In this document: in pieces, positions 43,456 through 53,273 of the stretch
How positions within the stretch are numbered: position 1 is the stretch's first letter
Layout of the letters: every line of letters starts with the position of its first letter
Assembly (NCBI GenBank): GCA_900766495.1
Contig: CAAFVM010000012.1
Span: forward strand, 1 to 64,000
Reading direction: 5' to 3'
Source: Clostridia bacterium
Lineage (GTDB): Bacteria; Bacillota; Clostridia; Christensenellales; Borkfalkiaceae
DNA length: 64,000 bases
Program-made: the position numbers and the translations under genes
The notes under the pieces: model-generated
Told to the model about the DNA's origin: nothing
Database searches by the model: none
Seen by the model: the letters and a program-made list of their open reading frames with translations, nothing else

Positions 43456-44013
43456 ATGTCAAAATCAAGAACTGTCGCGTTTTACGGCGTAACCGCCGCG
43501 CTCGTGTTCGTGCTGCTGTTTCTGGAAACTTACGTTTTTCAGATAATCCCGCTGTTTAATTTCGCTCCCCCCGCGATATTCACTTTGCCGTTCGCGTTCG
43601 CACTTTCAATGTTCCGCGGCAAAAAGAGTATGTTTTTCGGCGGGACCTGCGTGGGCGTATGCTCGTTTATAATCGCGCTTATACTGGGGAATCCAATATT
43701 TATAAACCCCATAATTTCGGTTCTTCCGCGCGTGCTTTGCGGGCTTATCGCAACAGGTTTTTATATGCTTATTAAAAAACTTTGCGGCGAGAAAAAGTTC
43801 GGTACCGCGCTCGCGTCTGCGGTGGGCGGGGCGCTCGGCGTTTTAATGAATACGGTTTTAGTGCTGTTTACTATGTTTTTGTTTCAGGCAAGCACGCTGG
43901 AAGCCATATACGCCACGCTTATTTCTATAAACTTCGTTTGCGAATTCGTTGGGGCAATACTTCTTGCGCCGCTTTTCGTAACCCTTTTGCAAAAATACGC
44001 AAAACTCGATTAA
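43456..44013 (+). CDS. ECF transporter S component, probable pantothenate transporter
   Basis: The 185-residue integral membrane protein has five to six helices and the small size and glycine and proline pattern of ECF substrate-specific components (VAFYGVTAALVFVLLFLETYVF, PAIFTLPFAFALSMFRGKKSMFFGG, NPIISVLPRVLCGLIATGFYML). It needs a shared EcfAA'T module encoded elsewhere. Because the next gene is pantothenate kinase (coaX), I infer pantothenate as its substrate (PanT-like). This inference comes from gene neighbourhood, not from a binding-site motif. Confidence 0.75.
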   Translation: MSKSRTVAFYGVTAALVFVLLFLETYVFQIIPLFNFAPPAIFTLPFAFALSMFRGKKSMFFGGTCVGVCSFIIALILGNPIFINPIISVLPRVLCGLIATGFYMLIKKLCGEKKFGTALASAVGGALGVLMNTVLVLFTMFLFQASTLEAIYATLISINFVCEFVGAILLAPLFVTLLQKYAKLD

Positions 44014-44088
44014 AAAAGTTTTCGCTTTTTATCGGCGAAACTTTTGCGCGCGGGATATGCGCGCGAATAATAATAAGGATAAATATTT

Positions 44089-44859
44089 ATGATACTCTGC
44101 ATAGATATAGGAAATACGAACATCAAGTTCGCCATATTCGAGGGCGACAGGCTTGACGCCTCGTTCCGCGTAGCTTCGAAACGCAGTTCCACCGCCGACG
44201 AATACGGCGTTCTGGTGCGAGATTTGTTTTTTGCCGCGGGAAAGGACAGCGGCAAGTTAGAGGGCATAATAATGTCTTCGGTAATTCCGCAGCTCAACTA
44301 CACAATGGAGCATATGTGCGAACAATATTTCGGAATAAAGCCGTTAACCGTGGAAGCGGGGCTTAAAACCGGAATAAACGTAAAGGTAGACAGCCCCAAG
44401 GAAGTAGGAGCCGACAGAATAGTAAACAGCGTTGCCGCGTTTAAAAAATACGGCGGCAAAAAGCCTGTTATTTGCATAGATTTCGGCACGGCTACCACTA
44501 TAAACGTAATAACCGAAAAAGGCGAGCTTATAGGCGGCGTAATAGCTCCGGGAATAAAGACCTCGCTCGATTCTTTGGTTAACGGCACCGCAAAACTGCC
44601 GAATATAGAACTCGAACTGCCGGGCAGCGTTATATGTAAAGACACTGTGACTAATATGCAGGCGGGGTTATTATACGGCTTTGCGGGGCTTGTGGAATAT
44701 CTTGTTGCAAAAACCAAAAAAGAACTCGGGCGCGAGGCCGTGGTTGTGGCTACCGGCGGATTAGGCTCGGTTATAGCCGAAGAGGCGAAATGCATAGAAT
44801 ATACCGACAGAACGCTTACCCTCGAGGGGCTTAAAATTTTATATAATTTAAACAGATGA
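44089..44859 (+). CDS. coaX: Type III pantothenate kinase
   Basis: The 256-residue kinase catalyses the first step of coenzyme A synthesis. It shows the ASKHA phosphate-1 motif CIDIGNTNIKFAIFE (residues 4-18), EVGADRIVNSVAA near 106-118, the catalytic-Asp motif CIDFGTATTINVI near 127-139, GGVIAPGIKTSLDSLVNGTAKLP near 146-168 and VATGGLG near 224. Type III enzymes are not inhibited by CoA and have a high Km for ATP. It lies 75 nt behind the S-component gene. Confidence 0.96.
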   Translation: MILCIDIGNTNIKFAIFEGDRLDASFRVASKRSSTADEYGVLVRDLFFAAGKDSGKLEGIIMSSVIPQLNYTMEHMCEQYFGIKPLTVEAGLKTGINVKVDSPKEVGADRIVNSVAAFKKYGGKKPVICIDFGTATTINVITEKGELIGGVIAPGIKTSLDSLVNGTAKLPNIELELPGSVICKDTVTNMQAGLLYGFAGLVEYLVAKTKKELGREAVVVATGGLGSVIAEEAKCIEYTDRTLTLEGLKILYNLNR

Positions 44860-44910
44860 GCTTTAACGTAAGCCGAAGAATAAGCGTAAAACAAGGTAAT
44901 TAAGCCGAAA

Positions 44911-45993
44911 ATGACGAAAAAAATAAAAATAGGCAGCATATATATCGGCGGCGGCGAAAAAATCGCGGTGCAGTCGATGTGCAATATAAAAACCGAAAAG
45001 GCAGACGAGGTAATATCGCAGATAAAGGCGCTCGAAGCGCTCGGGTGCGATATTATCCGCGTTTCGGTTAAAGACCAAGCCGACGCGAAAGCGATAAGAA
45101 AAATAAAAGACCGAATAAACATTCCGCTGGTGGCGGATATTCATTTCGATTATAAGCTCGCGATAGCCGCGCTTGAAAACGGCGCCGATAAAATTCGCAT
45201 AAACCCCGGGAATATAGGGCTTGAAGGCGGAGTAAAAGCGGTTGCCGACGCGCTTAAAGCACACAAAGCCGCCTGTCGGGTGGGAAGCAACAGCGGAAGC
45301 GTTGAAAAAAGTTTTTTGCAAAAATACGGCAAAAACGAAATTTCGCTTGCCGAAAGCGCGCTTGAAAAAGCCGCTCTGTTGGAAAAATACGGGTTTTACG
45401 ACATAGTAATTTCGGCTAAATCGTCGTCGGTTGCAACCACGGTGAAAACATACAGATATTTAAGCGGAAAAACAGGCTATCCGCTGCACGTGGGCGTAAC
45501 CGAAGCTGGGACCTTGCAAAGCGGGATTATAAAAGGCAGCGCGGGAATCGGCGCGTTACTGCTCGACGGAATAGGCGATACCGTGAGATATTCGCTTTCG
45601 GCTCCGCCCGAAGAAGAGGTGAAAGCCGGCGTTAAGCTTTTGCGCGCCGTGGGGCTTGATAAAAATTACGCCGAGGTTATAGCCTGCCCGACGTGCGGCA
45701 GAACCGCATACGACTGCATGGGGCTTGCCGCCGCGACCGAAGATTATGTGGCGAACGTTAAAAAGCCGCTTAAAATAGCGGTTATGGGCTGCGTGGTAAA
45801 CGGACCGGGCGAAGCTGCCGACTGCGATTTGGGCATTGCGGGAAACGGTGAAGAATGCGTTATTTTTAAATTCGGAAAGCCGTTCAAAAAGGTGGCGGCA
45901 ACTAACGCTAAAGAAGAATTTTTTAAAGAAATTGACCTTATTTGCGGAAAAAACGCGAAAATTAAAGGGAAAACGAATGAGCGGATTTACTGA
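44911..45993 (+). CDS. ispG: 4-hydroxy-3-methylbut-2-enyl diphosphate synthase (IspG)
   Basis: The 360-residue iron-sulfur enzyme performs the penultimate step of the MEP isoprenoid pathway. It has AVQSMCNIKTEKADEVISQIKALE near 20-43, PLVADIHFDYKLAI near 72 and RINPGNIG near 95. The [4Fe-4S] ligands are ACPTCGRTAYDC near 258 and GCVVNGPGEAADCDLGIAG near 291. The C-terminal extension of the long (plant) form is absent, so this is the standard bacterial type. The following gene starts inside its last codons. Confidence 0.96.
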   Translation: MTKKIKIGSIYIGGGEKIAVQSMCNIKTEKADEVISQIKALEALGCDIIRVSVKDQADAKAIRKIKDRINIPLVADIHFDYKLAIAALENGADKIRINPGNIGLEGGVKAVADALKAHKAACRVGSNSGSVEKSFLQKYGKNEISLAESALEKAALLEKYGFYDIVISAKSSSVATTVKTYRYLSGKTGYPLHVGVTEAGTLQSGIIKGSAGIGALLLDGIGDTVRYSLSAPPEEEVKAGVKLLRAVGLDKNYAEVIACPTCGRTAYDCMGLAAATEDYVANVKKPLKIAVMGCVVNGPGEAADCDLGIAGNGEECVIFKFGKPFKKVAATNAKEEFFKEIDLICGKNAKIKGKTNERIY

Positions 45994-47497
45994 AAAGTTA
46001 AAAGAATACGATTTAAAATTTTCAAACGCGATAGTGGAAAAGGCAAGCTATTCGCGTGGGAGCAAAACGCTTGAAGCGGATATTATAACGTCGAAACATT
46101 TTACCGAAGAAGACTGCGCCGCGGTTAGCGAACTTATAAAAAAAGCGTTGCCGTTCTGCAAGCCGTGCGTTCGCATAAAAAAGAGCGTGTGCGACGAAGT
46201 TATAGCCAAAAACGCCGCGCTCGAATATGTAAAAGGCGAATATCCCGTGCTTACGGGCAGGTTTAACGCAGGCGATTTGTCAGCCGAAAAAAAAGGCGAC
46301 GAAATAACGTTTACGGTTTGCGCCGAGCAGGAAGTTTGCGATTATTTAAAAAACAAAAACTTTTTCGACGGGCTTAAAAACTTTTTGGCAAAGCGCTATT
46401 GCGAAAGTTTTGTTTTTGCTTACGCCCCGCGCGACGATTCGGACGACGGTTACGACATCGAACCGCAGAAAGTGGACTATTCGCGGCTTGAAGAAATACC
46501 GCTCCGCAAGCTGAAAGTCACGTCGGTAACCCGACTTTTCGACAATAACGATACCGACGAAGCGCTTTACATAGCCGACGCGCTCGACCATACCGGCGAA
46601 ACCGCGATTGCGGGAAAGGTGGTGTCGGTTCGTCAGCGCGAAACAAAAACCGGCAAGCCCTTTTACATAGTGGATATAAGCGACGGTACGGGAAGAATGT
46701 CGGGAACAATTTTTTCCACGAAAGACATAATACGCAAAATGGAAAAAATACAGGAGGGCAGCGAGGTTATTGCCGTGGGAAACTGCGAAATAGCCAACGG
46801 CTACCACCGCTTTACCATAAAAAGCCTTAACTTCTGCGATTTTCCCAAGAATTTCGTGCCGGAAGAAAGGGCTTCGCGCAAGCCGCCCGAAATATACCTT
46901 AACGTAAGTCCGAGCGAAATAGAAGAAATTCGCCAGACCGATATGTTCAGCGACCAGAGCGTGCCGGAATGTCTGAAAGGCACGTCGTTCGTAGTAGTGG
47001 ACCTCGAAACCACGGGAACGTCGCCCGCGGACGACAGGGTTACCGAAATAGGCGCGGTAAAAATAGAAAACGGCAAAATAGTGTGCAAGTTCGCCACTAT
47101 GGTCAACCCCGAAAGAAAAATTCCCGCCGAGGTCGTGGAACTTACAGGCATTACCGACGATATGGTTGCGGACGCCCCCAAGTTTGCCGACGTGGCGGGG
47201 GATTTGTATAAATTCTGTTACGGAAGCGTTATAGTGGCGCACAATCTGCCGTTCGACTATAACTTTATAAAAAATCTTTCCAAACCGCTCAATTACGTTT
47301 ACACCAACCGCGGAGCCGACACGCTCGACCTTTCCCGCGCGCTTGTAAAAGGTTTGCCTAACTATAAGCTCGATACGGTTTGCGGGCATTTCGGCATAGA
47401 GTTTTTGCACCACCGCGCTTACAGCGACGCTCTTGCGACCGCTCAACTTTTTATAGAGCTTATAAGAATCAGAGGCAACATAGACGATTTGGTTTGA
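45977..47497 (+). CDS. PolC-related protein: N-terminal domain, OB fold and DEDDh exonuclease, no polymerase
   Basis: The 506-residue protein matches the front half of DNA polymerase III PolC. Residues 1-200 resemble the PolC N-terminal domain, 205-290 form an OB fold (AIAGKVVSVRQRETKTGKPFYIVDISDGTG), and 336-500 are a DnaQ-type exonuclease. The exonuclease motifs are Asp342-x-Glu344 (VVDLETTG), AHNLPFDYNF and HHRAYSDALAT. The PHP parts that flank the exonuclease in PolC and the whole polymerase domain are missing, and the frame simply stops. It lies between ispG and rimP, where full polC is found in many Clostridia. GGGA precedes the ATG, which overlaps ispG by 17 nt. Confidence 0.88.
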   Translation: MSGFTEKLKEYDLKFSNAIVEKASYSRGSKTLEADIITSKHFTEEDCAAVSELIKKALPFCKPCVRIKKSVCDEVIAKNAALEYVKGEYPVLTGRFNAGDLSAEKKGDEITFTVCAEQEVCDYLKNKNFFDGLKNFLAKRYCESFVFAYAPRDDSDDGYDIEPQKVDYSRLEEIPLRKLKVTSVTRLFDNNDTDEALYIADALDHTGETAIAGKVVSVRQRETKTGKPFYIVDISDGTGRMSGTIFSTKDIIRKMEKIQEGSEVIAVGNCEIANGYHRFTIKSLNFCDFPKNFVPEERASRKPPEIYLNVSPSEIEEIRQTDMFSDQSVPECLKGTSFVVVDLETTGTSPADDRVTEIGAVKIENGKIVCKFATMVNPERKIPAEVVELTGITDDMVADAPKFADVAGDLYKFCYGSVIVAHNLPFDYNFIKNLSKPLNYVYTNRGADTLDLSRALVKGLPNYKLDTVCGHFGIEFLHHRAYSDALATAQLFIELIRIRGNIDDLV

Positions 47498-47633
47498 TTG
47501 TTCGTTTTTAAAAACAGATAAAAACCGAGAGGTATAACCGCCTGAAAATTCGCGTATAATCATTATATAAGAAAAATTTCCGCTTTTTAGGCGGCGCGCA
47601 CGTCGTTATTTTTAAAAATCGCTTATAAAACGC

Positions 47634-47662
47634 TTGCAAAAAACATTGCCTCTATGTTAAAA
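47634..47662 (+). promoter_or_regulatory. Possible promoter of the rimP-nusA-infB operon
   Basis: TTGCAA (47634-47639) and TTAAAA (47657-47662) are 17 nt apart. A transcript from here would first cross the terminator-like hairpin at 47690. Confidence 0.45.
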
Positions 47663-47689
47663 TAACAATGCTTGATTATACTTACTTGA

Positions 47690-47720
47690 TTTGAGAGTGG
47701 CCGACCGCTCTCAAATTTTT
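47690..47720 (+). terminator. Strong hairpin and T-run ahead of rimP (terminator or attenuator)
   Basis: An 11-bp stem with one G-U pair (47690-47700 with 47705-47715) has a CCGA loop and is followed by TTTTT. It lies only 35 nt before the rimP start and after the likely promoter, so it may be an attenuator of the operon. Confidence 0.8.
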
Positions 47721-47754
47721 ATGTGCGGCTAAAAAATAAAAAGGAGCTTTGCCC

Positions 47755-48216
47755 GTGAAAACCAAAGATATGGAAATTTTAAAGCAAAAGCTTATAGAAA
47801 TTGCCGAACCTATGGGAATAGAGGTTGTAGACGTAGAATTTAAGGTGAGTAAAAATCCGTCGCTTACGGTTTATATCGATACCGAAGACGGCGTAGACCT
47901 TGATACCTGCGAAAAATATCACAACGCAATCGACCCTATGCTCGACGATTTCGATTTTACTTTGGGCGCGGCTTACACGCTTAACGTGTCCAGCCCGGGG
48001 CTCGACCGTCCGCTTAAAACCGCGCGCGATTTCGATAAAGCGCTCGGACAGGACGTGGAAATTAAACTTTTCGCGCCCGAAAAAGGCAAAAAGTTTTTCG
48101 AGGGCGTTTTAACCGATTACGACGACAATACGTTTACCGTTCAAATCGGCGAAGAAACCAAAAAGTTCGATAAAAACAAGGTTGCCAAAGTCAACATAGC
48201 CGTAAAATTCGACTGA
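47755..48216 (+). CDS. rimP: Ribosome maturation factor RimP
   Basis: The 153-residue protein assists 30S subunit maturation. It shows MGIEVVDVEFKVSKNPSLTVYIDTEDGVDLDTCEKYHNAIDPMLD, and YTLNVSSPGLDRPLKTARDF near 83-102, the family signature. A C-terminal SH3-like domain follows (GVLTDYDDNTFTVQIG). The GTG at 47755 is chosen because AAGGAG lies 8 nt before it; a TTG two codons earlier would be too close. Confidence 0.95.
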   Translation: MKTKDMEILKQKLIEIAEPMGIEVVDVEFKVSKNPSLTVYIDTEDGVDLDTCEKYHNAIDPMLDDFDFTLGAAYTLNVSSPGLDRPLKTARDFDKALGQDVEIKLFAPEKGKKFFEGVLTDYDDNTFTVQIGEETKKFDKNKVAKVNIAVKFD

Positions 48217-48304
48217 TAAGCGGTTCAAAACAAATAAAAAATATAAAATACGTAAAAATTAAGTAACAGTCTGCGGCGTTCGGCGCCGTACGGAGGGTGG
48301 TTAT

Positions 48305-49465
48305 ATGAATAAGGAATTCTTTCTGGCTCTTGAAGAGCTTGTATCCGCGAAAAATATGGATATGAATATGCTCGTCGAAACGCTCGAAAACGCGCTTGCT
48401 CTGGCGTATAAACGTCAGTACAGCATACAAGGCACGGTAAAAATCAAAATGAACCCCGAAAAGTTCAACGTTAAATTCTGCATGGTTAAAAACATTGTGG
48501 ACGAAGTTACCGACCCCGATAACGAGATTTCGCTTGAAGAAGCCCGCACTTATAAAAAATCGTATAAAACCGGGGAAGTGTTCGAACAGGAATTTATTCC
48601 CAAGCAGTTCAGCCGTATAGCCGCGCAAACCGCCAAGCAGGTGGTTATGCAGAAGCTCCGCGAAGCCGAGCGCGACAACACAATCGCCGAATATGAAGAT
48701 AAAGAAAACGAAATTCAGAACTGCGTGGTTCGCCGCATAGAAAACAAAAACGTTTACGTCGAAATAGGCGGCGGTCAGATTGAGGGCGTTATGCGCCCGC
48801 AGGACCAGGTTCCCGGCGAAGAATACACGATAGGGCAAATGCTTAAAGTGTTTGTAAAACGCGTATCCAGCGACGGCAGAAACGCGCAGATACTGGTTTC
48901 GCGAAGCGCGCCCGGTTTTGTAAGAAAGTTGTTCGAAAACGAAGTGCCCGAAATCAAACAAGGGCTTGTGGTTATTAAAGGCGTTGCCCGCGAAGCCGGA
49001 CAAAGAACCAAAATCGCCATCGCATCCGAAGATAAAAACCTCGACCCCGTGGGCGCTTGCGTAGGTCCCAAGGGCGCAAGGGTGAACGCCGTGGTTGCAG
49101 AACTCGGCGGTGAAAAAATAGATATAATCGCTTACAGCGACGACCCGCTGGAATACATTGCGAAAGCGCTTTCGCCCGCAAAGGTTCTTATGGTTACCGC
49201 GGTTGAGGGCGAAAAGGTAGCAAGGGTAATAGTTCCCGACGACAAGCTGTCGCTCGCGATAGGCAAAGACGGGCAGAACGCACGCCTCGCGGCAAGACTT
49301 ACCGGTTGGAAAGTTGACGTGAAGAGCGAAAGCAAGGCTAAAGCCGAGTTTGGTTATAACCCCGAAATGCTCGAGGGCGGCGCCGCTACGGTTACTACCG
49401 AAGAAAACGCCGAAGCCGCGGAAAATACAGAAACGGCGGCTCCCGCGGAAGAACCCGCAGAGTAA
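48305..49465 (+). CDS. nusA: Transcription termination/antitermination factor NusA
   Basis: The 386-residue RNA-polymerase-associated factor has the N-terminal domain (residues 1-125), an S1 domain (about 135-200, [30 protein letters not shown]) and two KH domains. The KH motifs are [27 protein letters not shown] near 250-275 and [25 protein letters not shown] near 315-340. A short acidic tail replaces the C-terminal repeats of Proteobacteria. It modulates pausing and termination, the process in which Rho also acts. Confidence 0.97.
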   Translation: MNKEFFLALEELVSAKNMDMNMLVETLENALALAYKRQYSIQGTVKIKMNPEKFNVKFCMVKNIVDEVTDPDNEISLEEARTYKKSYKTGEVFEQEFIPKQFSRIAAQTAKQVVMQKLREAERDNTIAEYEDKENEIQNCVVRRIENKNVYVEIGGGQIEGVMRPQDQVPGEEYTIGQMLKVFVKRVSSDGRNAQILVSRSAPGFVRKLFENEVPEIKQGLVVIKGVAREAGQRTKIAIASEDKNLDPVGACVGPKGARVNAVVAELGGEKIDIIAYSDDPLEYIAKALSPAKVLMVTAVEGEKVARVIVPDDKLSLAIGKDGQNARLAARLTGWKVDVKSESKAKAEFGYNPEMLEGGAATVTTEENAEAAENTETAAPAEEPAE

Positions 49466-49520
49466 TTTTATCGAAAAGGCGTTTTAAGCGAAAGTTTTGC
49501 GCTTTAATAATTAAAAGAAC

Positions 49521-49790
49521 ATGGAAAAATATCAACCCGTTCGCACCTGCGTTTGTTGCAGAGGTAAGTTTTTGAAAAAAGACTTATTGCGCGTGGTTCG
49601 GCTTGCCGACGGAAGTTTTATAGTTGACGAAAGCGGAAAGTCGGACGGGCGCGGAGCATACGTTTGCAAAAATGCCGAGTGCATAAACAAACTTAAAAAA
49701 ACAAAAGCGCTCGACCGTGCGTTCAAAACCAAATTGCCGCCCGAGATTTACGCGCTTTCGGAGGACGCGGTTGCCCACGATAAGAAGTAA
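49521..49790 (+). CDS. rnpM: RNase P modulator RnpM (YlxR family)
   Basis: The 89-residue protein has PVRTCVCCRGKFLKKDLLRVVRLADGSFIVDESGKSDGRGAYVCKNAECINKLKK, the full YlxR (DUF448) signature including the CxxC pairs and GRGAYVC. Its relatives bind the RNase P RNA. It lies in its usual place between nusA and the L7Ae-like gene, which overlaps it by 20 nt. Confidence 0.95.
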   Translation: MEKYQPVRTCVCCRGKFLKKDLLRVVRLADGSFIVDESGKSDGRGAYVCKNAECINKLKKTKALDRAFKTKLPPEIYALSEDAVAHDKK

Positions 49791-50100
49791 ATTCGAAACT
49801 TTTATAGGTTTCGCAATAAGAAAACGCGCGCTGATAACGGGGCTTAATTCGGTGGAATCGCTGAAAAGGGCATACCTTATATTAGTGTGCGAAAGCGCTT
49901 CGGAAAACACTAAAAAACAAGCGCTCGATTTTGCCCGCAAATTTAATTGCGAGGCGGTTTTATGCAAAATACCGCTTGAAGATATTACGGGTAAGTTAAA
50001 TTGCAAAATAGCGGCTGTAACCGATAAAAATCTTGCGGTTGCCGCTGTAAATAATTCAGACGAAAATTTTTCTGTTATTTCGGGAGGAAAAGTTCGCTAA
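49771..50100 (+). CDS. L7Ae-family ribosomal protein (YlxQ)
   Basis: The 109-residue protein has the L7Ae/L30e fold: FIGFAIRKRALITGLNSVESLKRAYLILVCESASENTKKQAL, and VLCKIPLEDITGKLNCKIAAVTDKNLAVAAV. These proteins bind kink-turn RNAs. The start is a TTG inside the end of rnpM with GGAGG 6 nt upstream; a longer frame exists without such support. It is followed at once by infB. Confidence 0.88.
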   Translation: MPTIRSKFETFIGFAIRKRALITGLNSVESLKRAYLILVCESASENTKKQALDFARKFNCEAVLCKIPLEDITGKLNCKIAAVTDKNLAVAAVNNSDENFSVISGGKVR

Positions 50101-50101
50101 A

Positions 50102-53068
50102 ATGGAAGAAAGACAGGACAATACCAAAAACATTAAATCGCTCGGTCAAATACTTAAAGACGGCAACCTCGATAAACTGCTCGATAAAATCAAGCAGGCG
50201 CAGGGAAAGGCGTCCTCTATTATGAAAAAGCTCGGCGAAAAGCAAGCCGAGTTCAAGGCGCGCGAGGCGGCTGAAGCTCAATCGGAGTTCGCCGAAGAAG
50301 CCGCACACGCGGTAGAGAACGTTTCGCCCGCAGCGGAGAAGAAAGCCGCCGCTTCGGTTAAAGCCGACGAAAGCGTTAAGTCCGAAATAACCGAAACCGA
50401 AAAGCAAACCGCGGCTGCGCCCGCAGGCGAAAAAGCCGAGGTTAAGGCGGGAAAAACCGAAAAATCGGAGAAAACCGAAACGGTTAAAGCCGATAGCTCC
50501 GTAAAAGCGGAGAACGCGGAAAAAACGGTAAAGGCAGAGAAAATCGAAAAATCCGAGGCGAAAGCGGAAGCGAAAGAACCGGTTAAAGCCGCCGAAAACA
50601 AAGAAACCGAAAAGGCTGAAAGCGCGGATAAAAAGGCTGAAAAGGTTCAGGGCGAAACCGTTAAAAACGCGGGCGAAAAGAAAGAAGCCCCCTCAAAAAC
50701 TGCTCCAGTAAAAGCCGAAAAACAAGAGGCTAAACCCGAAAAGCAGGAAATCAAAGCCGAGGCTGCTAAAACGGCGGAGGGTAAAGAAGCGAAAGAACCC
50801 GCCAAGGAAGCAGAAAAGCCCGCCGAACCGCCTAAAAAATCGATATTAAGCTTTATAGTTAAAAAAGCCGACCCGACAAAACCGCAACAACGCGAGTTTA
50901 CCTCCGACGGCAAGCGCATATTCAGAAATAACGACCGTAACGGTTCTCCCGACCGTAACGGAAATCGTCCGCCCAGAAACGGAGCGGCGGGGCAGAACGG
51001 GCAACAGCGCGCGCCTTACGGGCAAAGACCTTTCGGCGCAGGCGCGAGTTCGTCCTCGTTCGCTGGCGGAGCCGGCAGACCCGCGGGTCTTTCGCGCAAA
51101 CCGCAGGAAATTTCTTTCGTTCCGCCCAAGGATAATAAACCCGTAAAGAAAAAAGCGGAAAAGAGTTACGACGACAAGCGCGTTCAAAGCAAAAAAGCGC
51201 ATATCAAGGAGCTTACCATAGCCGATTTCGACGAAAACAAGACCGGTTACAGAAAGCTGCGCAAGCCCAAAACGCAGAAAAAGGAAGAACAATCCAACTT
51301 CATAAAAATAGAAAAAGCGGTTTTAACCAAAGAACTTACGCCTATCAAAGAGCTTTCGGAAAAGCTGGGCATTTCGGCGGTTGAAATCTGCAAACGCCTG
51401 TTCAAAGAGGGCATAACCAAAAACATAAACGATTCGGTCGATTACGATACCGCAGCTTTCATTGCCGCCGACCTCGGAATAGAAGTCGAGCTTAAAATGG
51501 AAAAGAGTGCGGAAGAACTTATGAACGAGGGCTTCAACGAAGAAAAAGACGACGAATCGGTTCTTGTAAAACGTCCGCCTATCGTAACCGTAATGGGACA
51601 CGTAGACCACGGCAAAACCTCGCTGCTCGACAGAATAAGAAGCGCGAACGTAGCCGACGGCGAAGCGGGCGGCATTACCCAGCATATCGGCGCGTATTCG
51701 GTGGATTTGCACGGCAATAAAATTACGTTTATCGATACCCCGGGTCACGCGGCGTTCACCTCGATGCGCGCGCGCGGTGCGCAGGTTACCGATATTGCGG
51801 TTATAGTAGTAGCCGCAGACGACGGCATAATGCCGCAGACTATAGAGGCAATTAACCACGCGAAAGCCGCGGGCGTTTCCATAATAGTTGCGGCAAACAA
51901 AATAGATAAACCGCACGTAGACCTCGACAGGCTGCGCCAACAACTTTCCGAGCAGGAATTGCTTGTTGAAGACTGGGGCGGCGACATAATGATGATTCCC
52001 GTTTCGGCTAAAACCGGCGCGGGCGTGGAAGATTTGCTCGAAGCTATTTTGACTGTTGCCGAAATGCGCGAACTTAAAGCCAACCCCAACCGCAAGGCGC
52101 GCGGTACCGTTATAGAAGCCAAGCTCGACAAGGGCAAAGGTCCTATGGCTACGGTTCTCGTTCAGAACGGTACTCTCCGCACGGGAGACAACGTGGTTGC
52201 CGGCACCGTGGTAGGCAGGGTAAGGGCTATGATAAACGACAAGGGCGCGAACGTGAAAGAAGCGGGTCCGTCGGTTGCCGTTTCCATTCTCGGTCTTGAA
52301 GAGGTTCCGAACGCTGGCGACGCGATTTTTGCGGTAGACGAAGAAAAACTTTCTAAACTGGTTGCCGAAGAGCGCAAGAACAAAGAGCGCGAAATTATGA
52401 TTCGTCAGCAGTCGAAAGTTACGCTCGACGACTTGTTCTCGAAGATTTCCGACGGCGAACTCAAGAGCCTTAACCTTATTATAAAAGCGGACGTTCAGGG
52501 TTCTGCGGAAGCCGTAAGGCAGTCGCTTACCGAACTTTCGAACGACGAGGTAAAAGTAAACGTTCTGCACGCCGCGGTAGGCGCGATAAACGAAACCGAC
52601 GTTATGCTTGCCGATTCGGCTAACGCCATAATCATCGGGTTCAACGTTCGTCCCGACGTAAAGGCTAAAACTTTGGCTGAACGCAGTCACGTAGACATTA
52701 AGCTTTACAGAATTATTTACGAAGCCATCGACGACGTGAAGAAAGCTATGAAAGGTATGCTCGCGCCCAAGTTTACCGACGAATACACCGGTAAAGCCGA
52801 GGTACGTAACACCTTTAAAATTTCGGGCGTCGGCACAGTTGCCGGTTGCTATGTAACCGACGGAAAAATCGTTCGTTCGGCAAAACTGCGTATTTATCGC
52901 GACGACGTAATGATTTGCGAAGGCAACGTTATGCAACTTAAACGCTTTAAAGACGAGGTTAAAGAAGTCGCGCAGGGGTATGAATGCGGTATTTCCATCG
53001 AGGGATTTAACGACATTAAAGTTGGCGATTTCATCGAAAGCTATATAGTTGTTGAAAATAAAGACTGA
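50102..53068 (+). CDS. infB: Translation initiation factor IF-2
   Basis: The 988-residue GTPase brings fMet-tRNA to the 30S subunit. The N-terminal 370 residues are a low-complexity region rich in Lys, Glu and Ala with many KAE/EKT runs, then an Arg/Asn/Gly-rich part. The conserved core starts with an IF2-N domain (about 405-455). The G domain has [15 protein letters not shown] near 499, [17 protein letters not shown] near 546 and AANKIDKP near 600. It ends with [45 protein letters not shown] precedes the ATG. Confidence 0.97.
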   Translation: MEERQDNTKNIKSLGQILKDGNLDKLLDKIKQAQGKASSIMKKLGEKQAEFKAREAAEAQSEFAEEAAHAVENVSPAAEKKAAASVKADESVKSEITETEKQTAAAPAGEKAEVKAGKTEKSEKTETVKADSSVKAENAEKTVKAEKIEKSEAKAEAKEPVKAAENKETEKAESADKKAEKVQGETVKNAGEKKEAPSKTAPVKAEKQEAKPEKQEIKAEAAKTAEGKEAKEPAKEAEKPAEPPKKSILSFIVKKADPTKPQQREFTSDGKRIFRNNDRNGSPDRNGNRPPRNGAAGQNGQQRAPYGQRPFGAGASSSSFAGGAGRPAGLSRKPQEISFVPPKDNKPVKKKAEKSYDDKRVQSKKAHIKELTIADFDENKTGYRKLRKPKTQKKEEQSNFIKIEKAVLTKELTPIKELSEKLGISAVEICKRLFKEGITKNINDSVDYDTAAFIAADLGIEVELKMEKSAEELMNEGFNEEKDDESVLVKRPPIVTVMGHVDHGKTSLLDRIRSANVADGEAGGITQHIGAYSVDLHGNKITFIDTPGHAAFTSMRARGAQVTDIAVIVVAADDGIMPQTIEAINHAKAAGVSIIVAANKIDKPHVDLDRLRQQLSEQELLVEDWGGDIMMIPVSAKTGAGVEDLLEAILTVAEMRELKANPNRKARGTVIEAKLDKGKGPMATVLVQNGTLRTGDNVVAGTVVGRVRAMINDKGANVKEAGPSVAVSILGLEEVPNAGDAIFAVDEEKLSKLVAEERKNKEREIMIRQQSKVTLDDLFSKISDGELKSLNLIIKADVQGSAEAVRQSLTELSNDEVKVNVLHAAVGAINETDVMLADSANAIIIGFNVRPDVKAKTLAERSHVDIKLYRIIYEAIDDVKKAMKGMLAPKFTDEYTGKAEVRNTFKISGVGTVAGCYVTDGKIVRSAKLRIYRDDVMICEGNVMQLKRFKDEVKEVAQGYECGISIEGFNDIKVGDFIESYIVVENKD

Positions 53069-53197
53069 CGGCGGCGTTTGCCTGCCGATAGCGAGCCGAC
53101 CGCAGGCGCGCGGAACAGCAAATTGCGAGCGTGCGTTTGTGGCGGAAGCCGCCGATAGCCGCGCGAAAAGCGGTTATAAGGCGGATAAAATAAGCTA

Positions 53198-53228
53198 AAA
53201 AAGGCAAGTATTTATATTTGCCTTTTTG
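53198..53228 (+). terminator. Terminator between infB and rbfA
   Basis: A 10-bp stem, AAAAAGGCAA (53198-53207) with TTGCCTTTTT (53218-53227), lies in the 205-nt spacer. rbfA follows 46 nt later, so this may reduce rather than stop read-through. Confidence 0.75.
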
Positions 53229-53273
53229 TTTTATCGCTAAAAAATGCGATAGACGAGCGGCGGAGGAAAGAAA

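Noticed and set aside
46346..47563. 405-codon minus-strand frame opposite the PolC-like gene
   Set aside because: It is antisense to a gene with intact exonuclease motifs and has no independent support.
51323..52936. 537-codon minus-strand frame inside infB
   Set aside because: It is antisense to the highly conserved IF-2 GTPase and has no start signal or family features.
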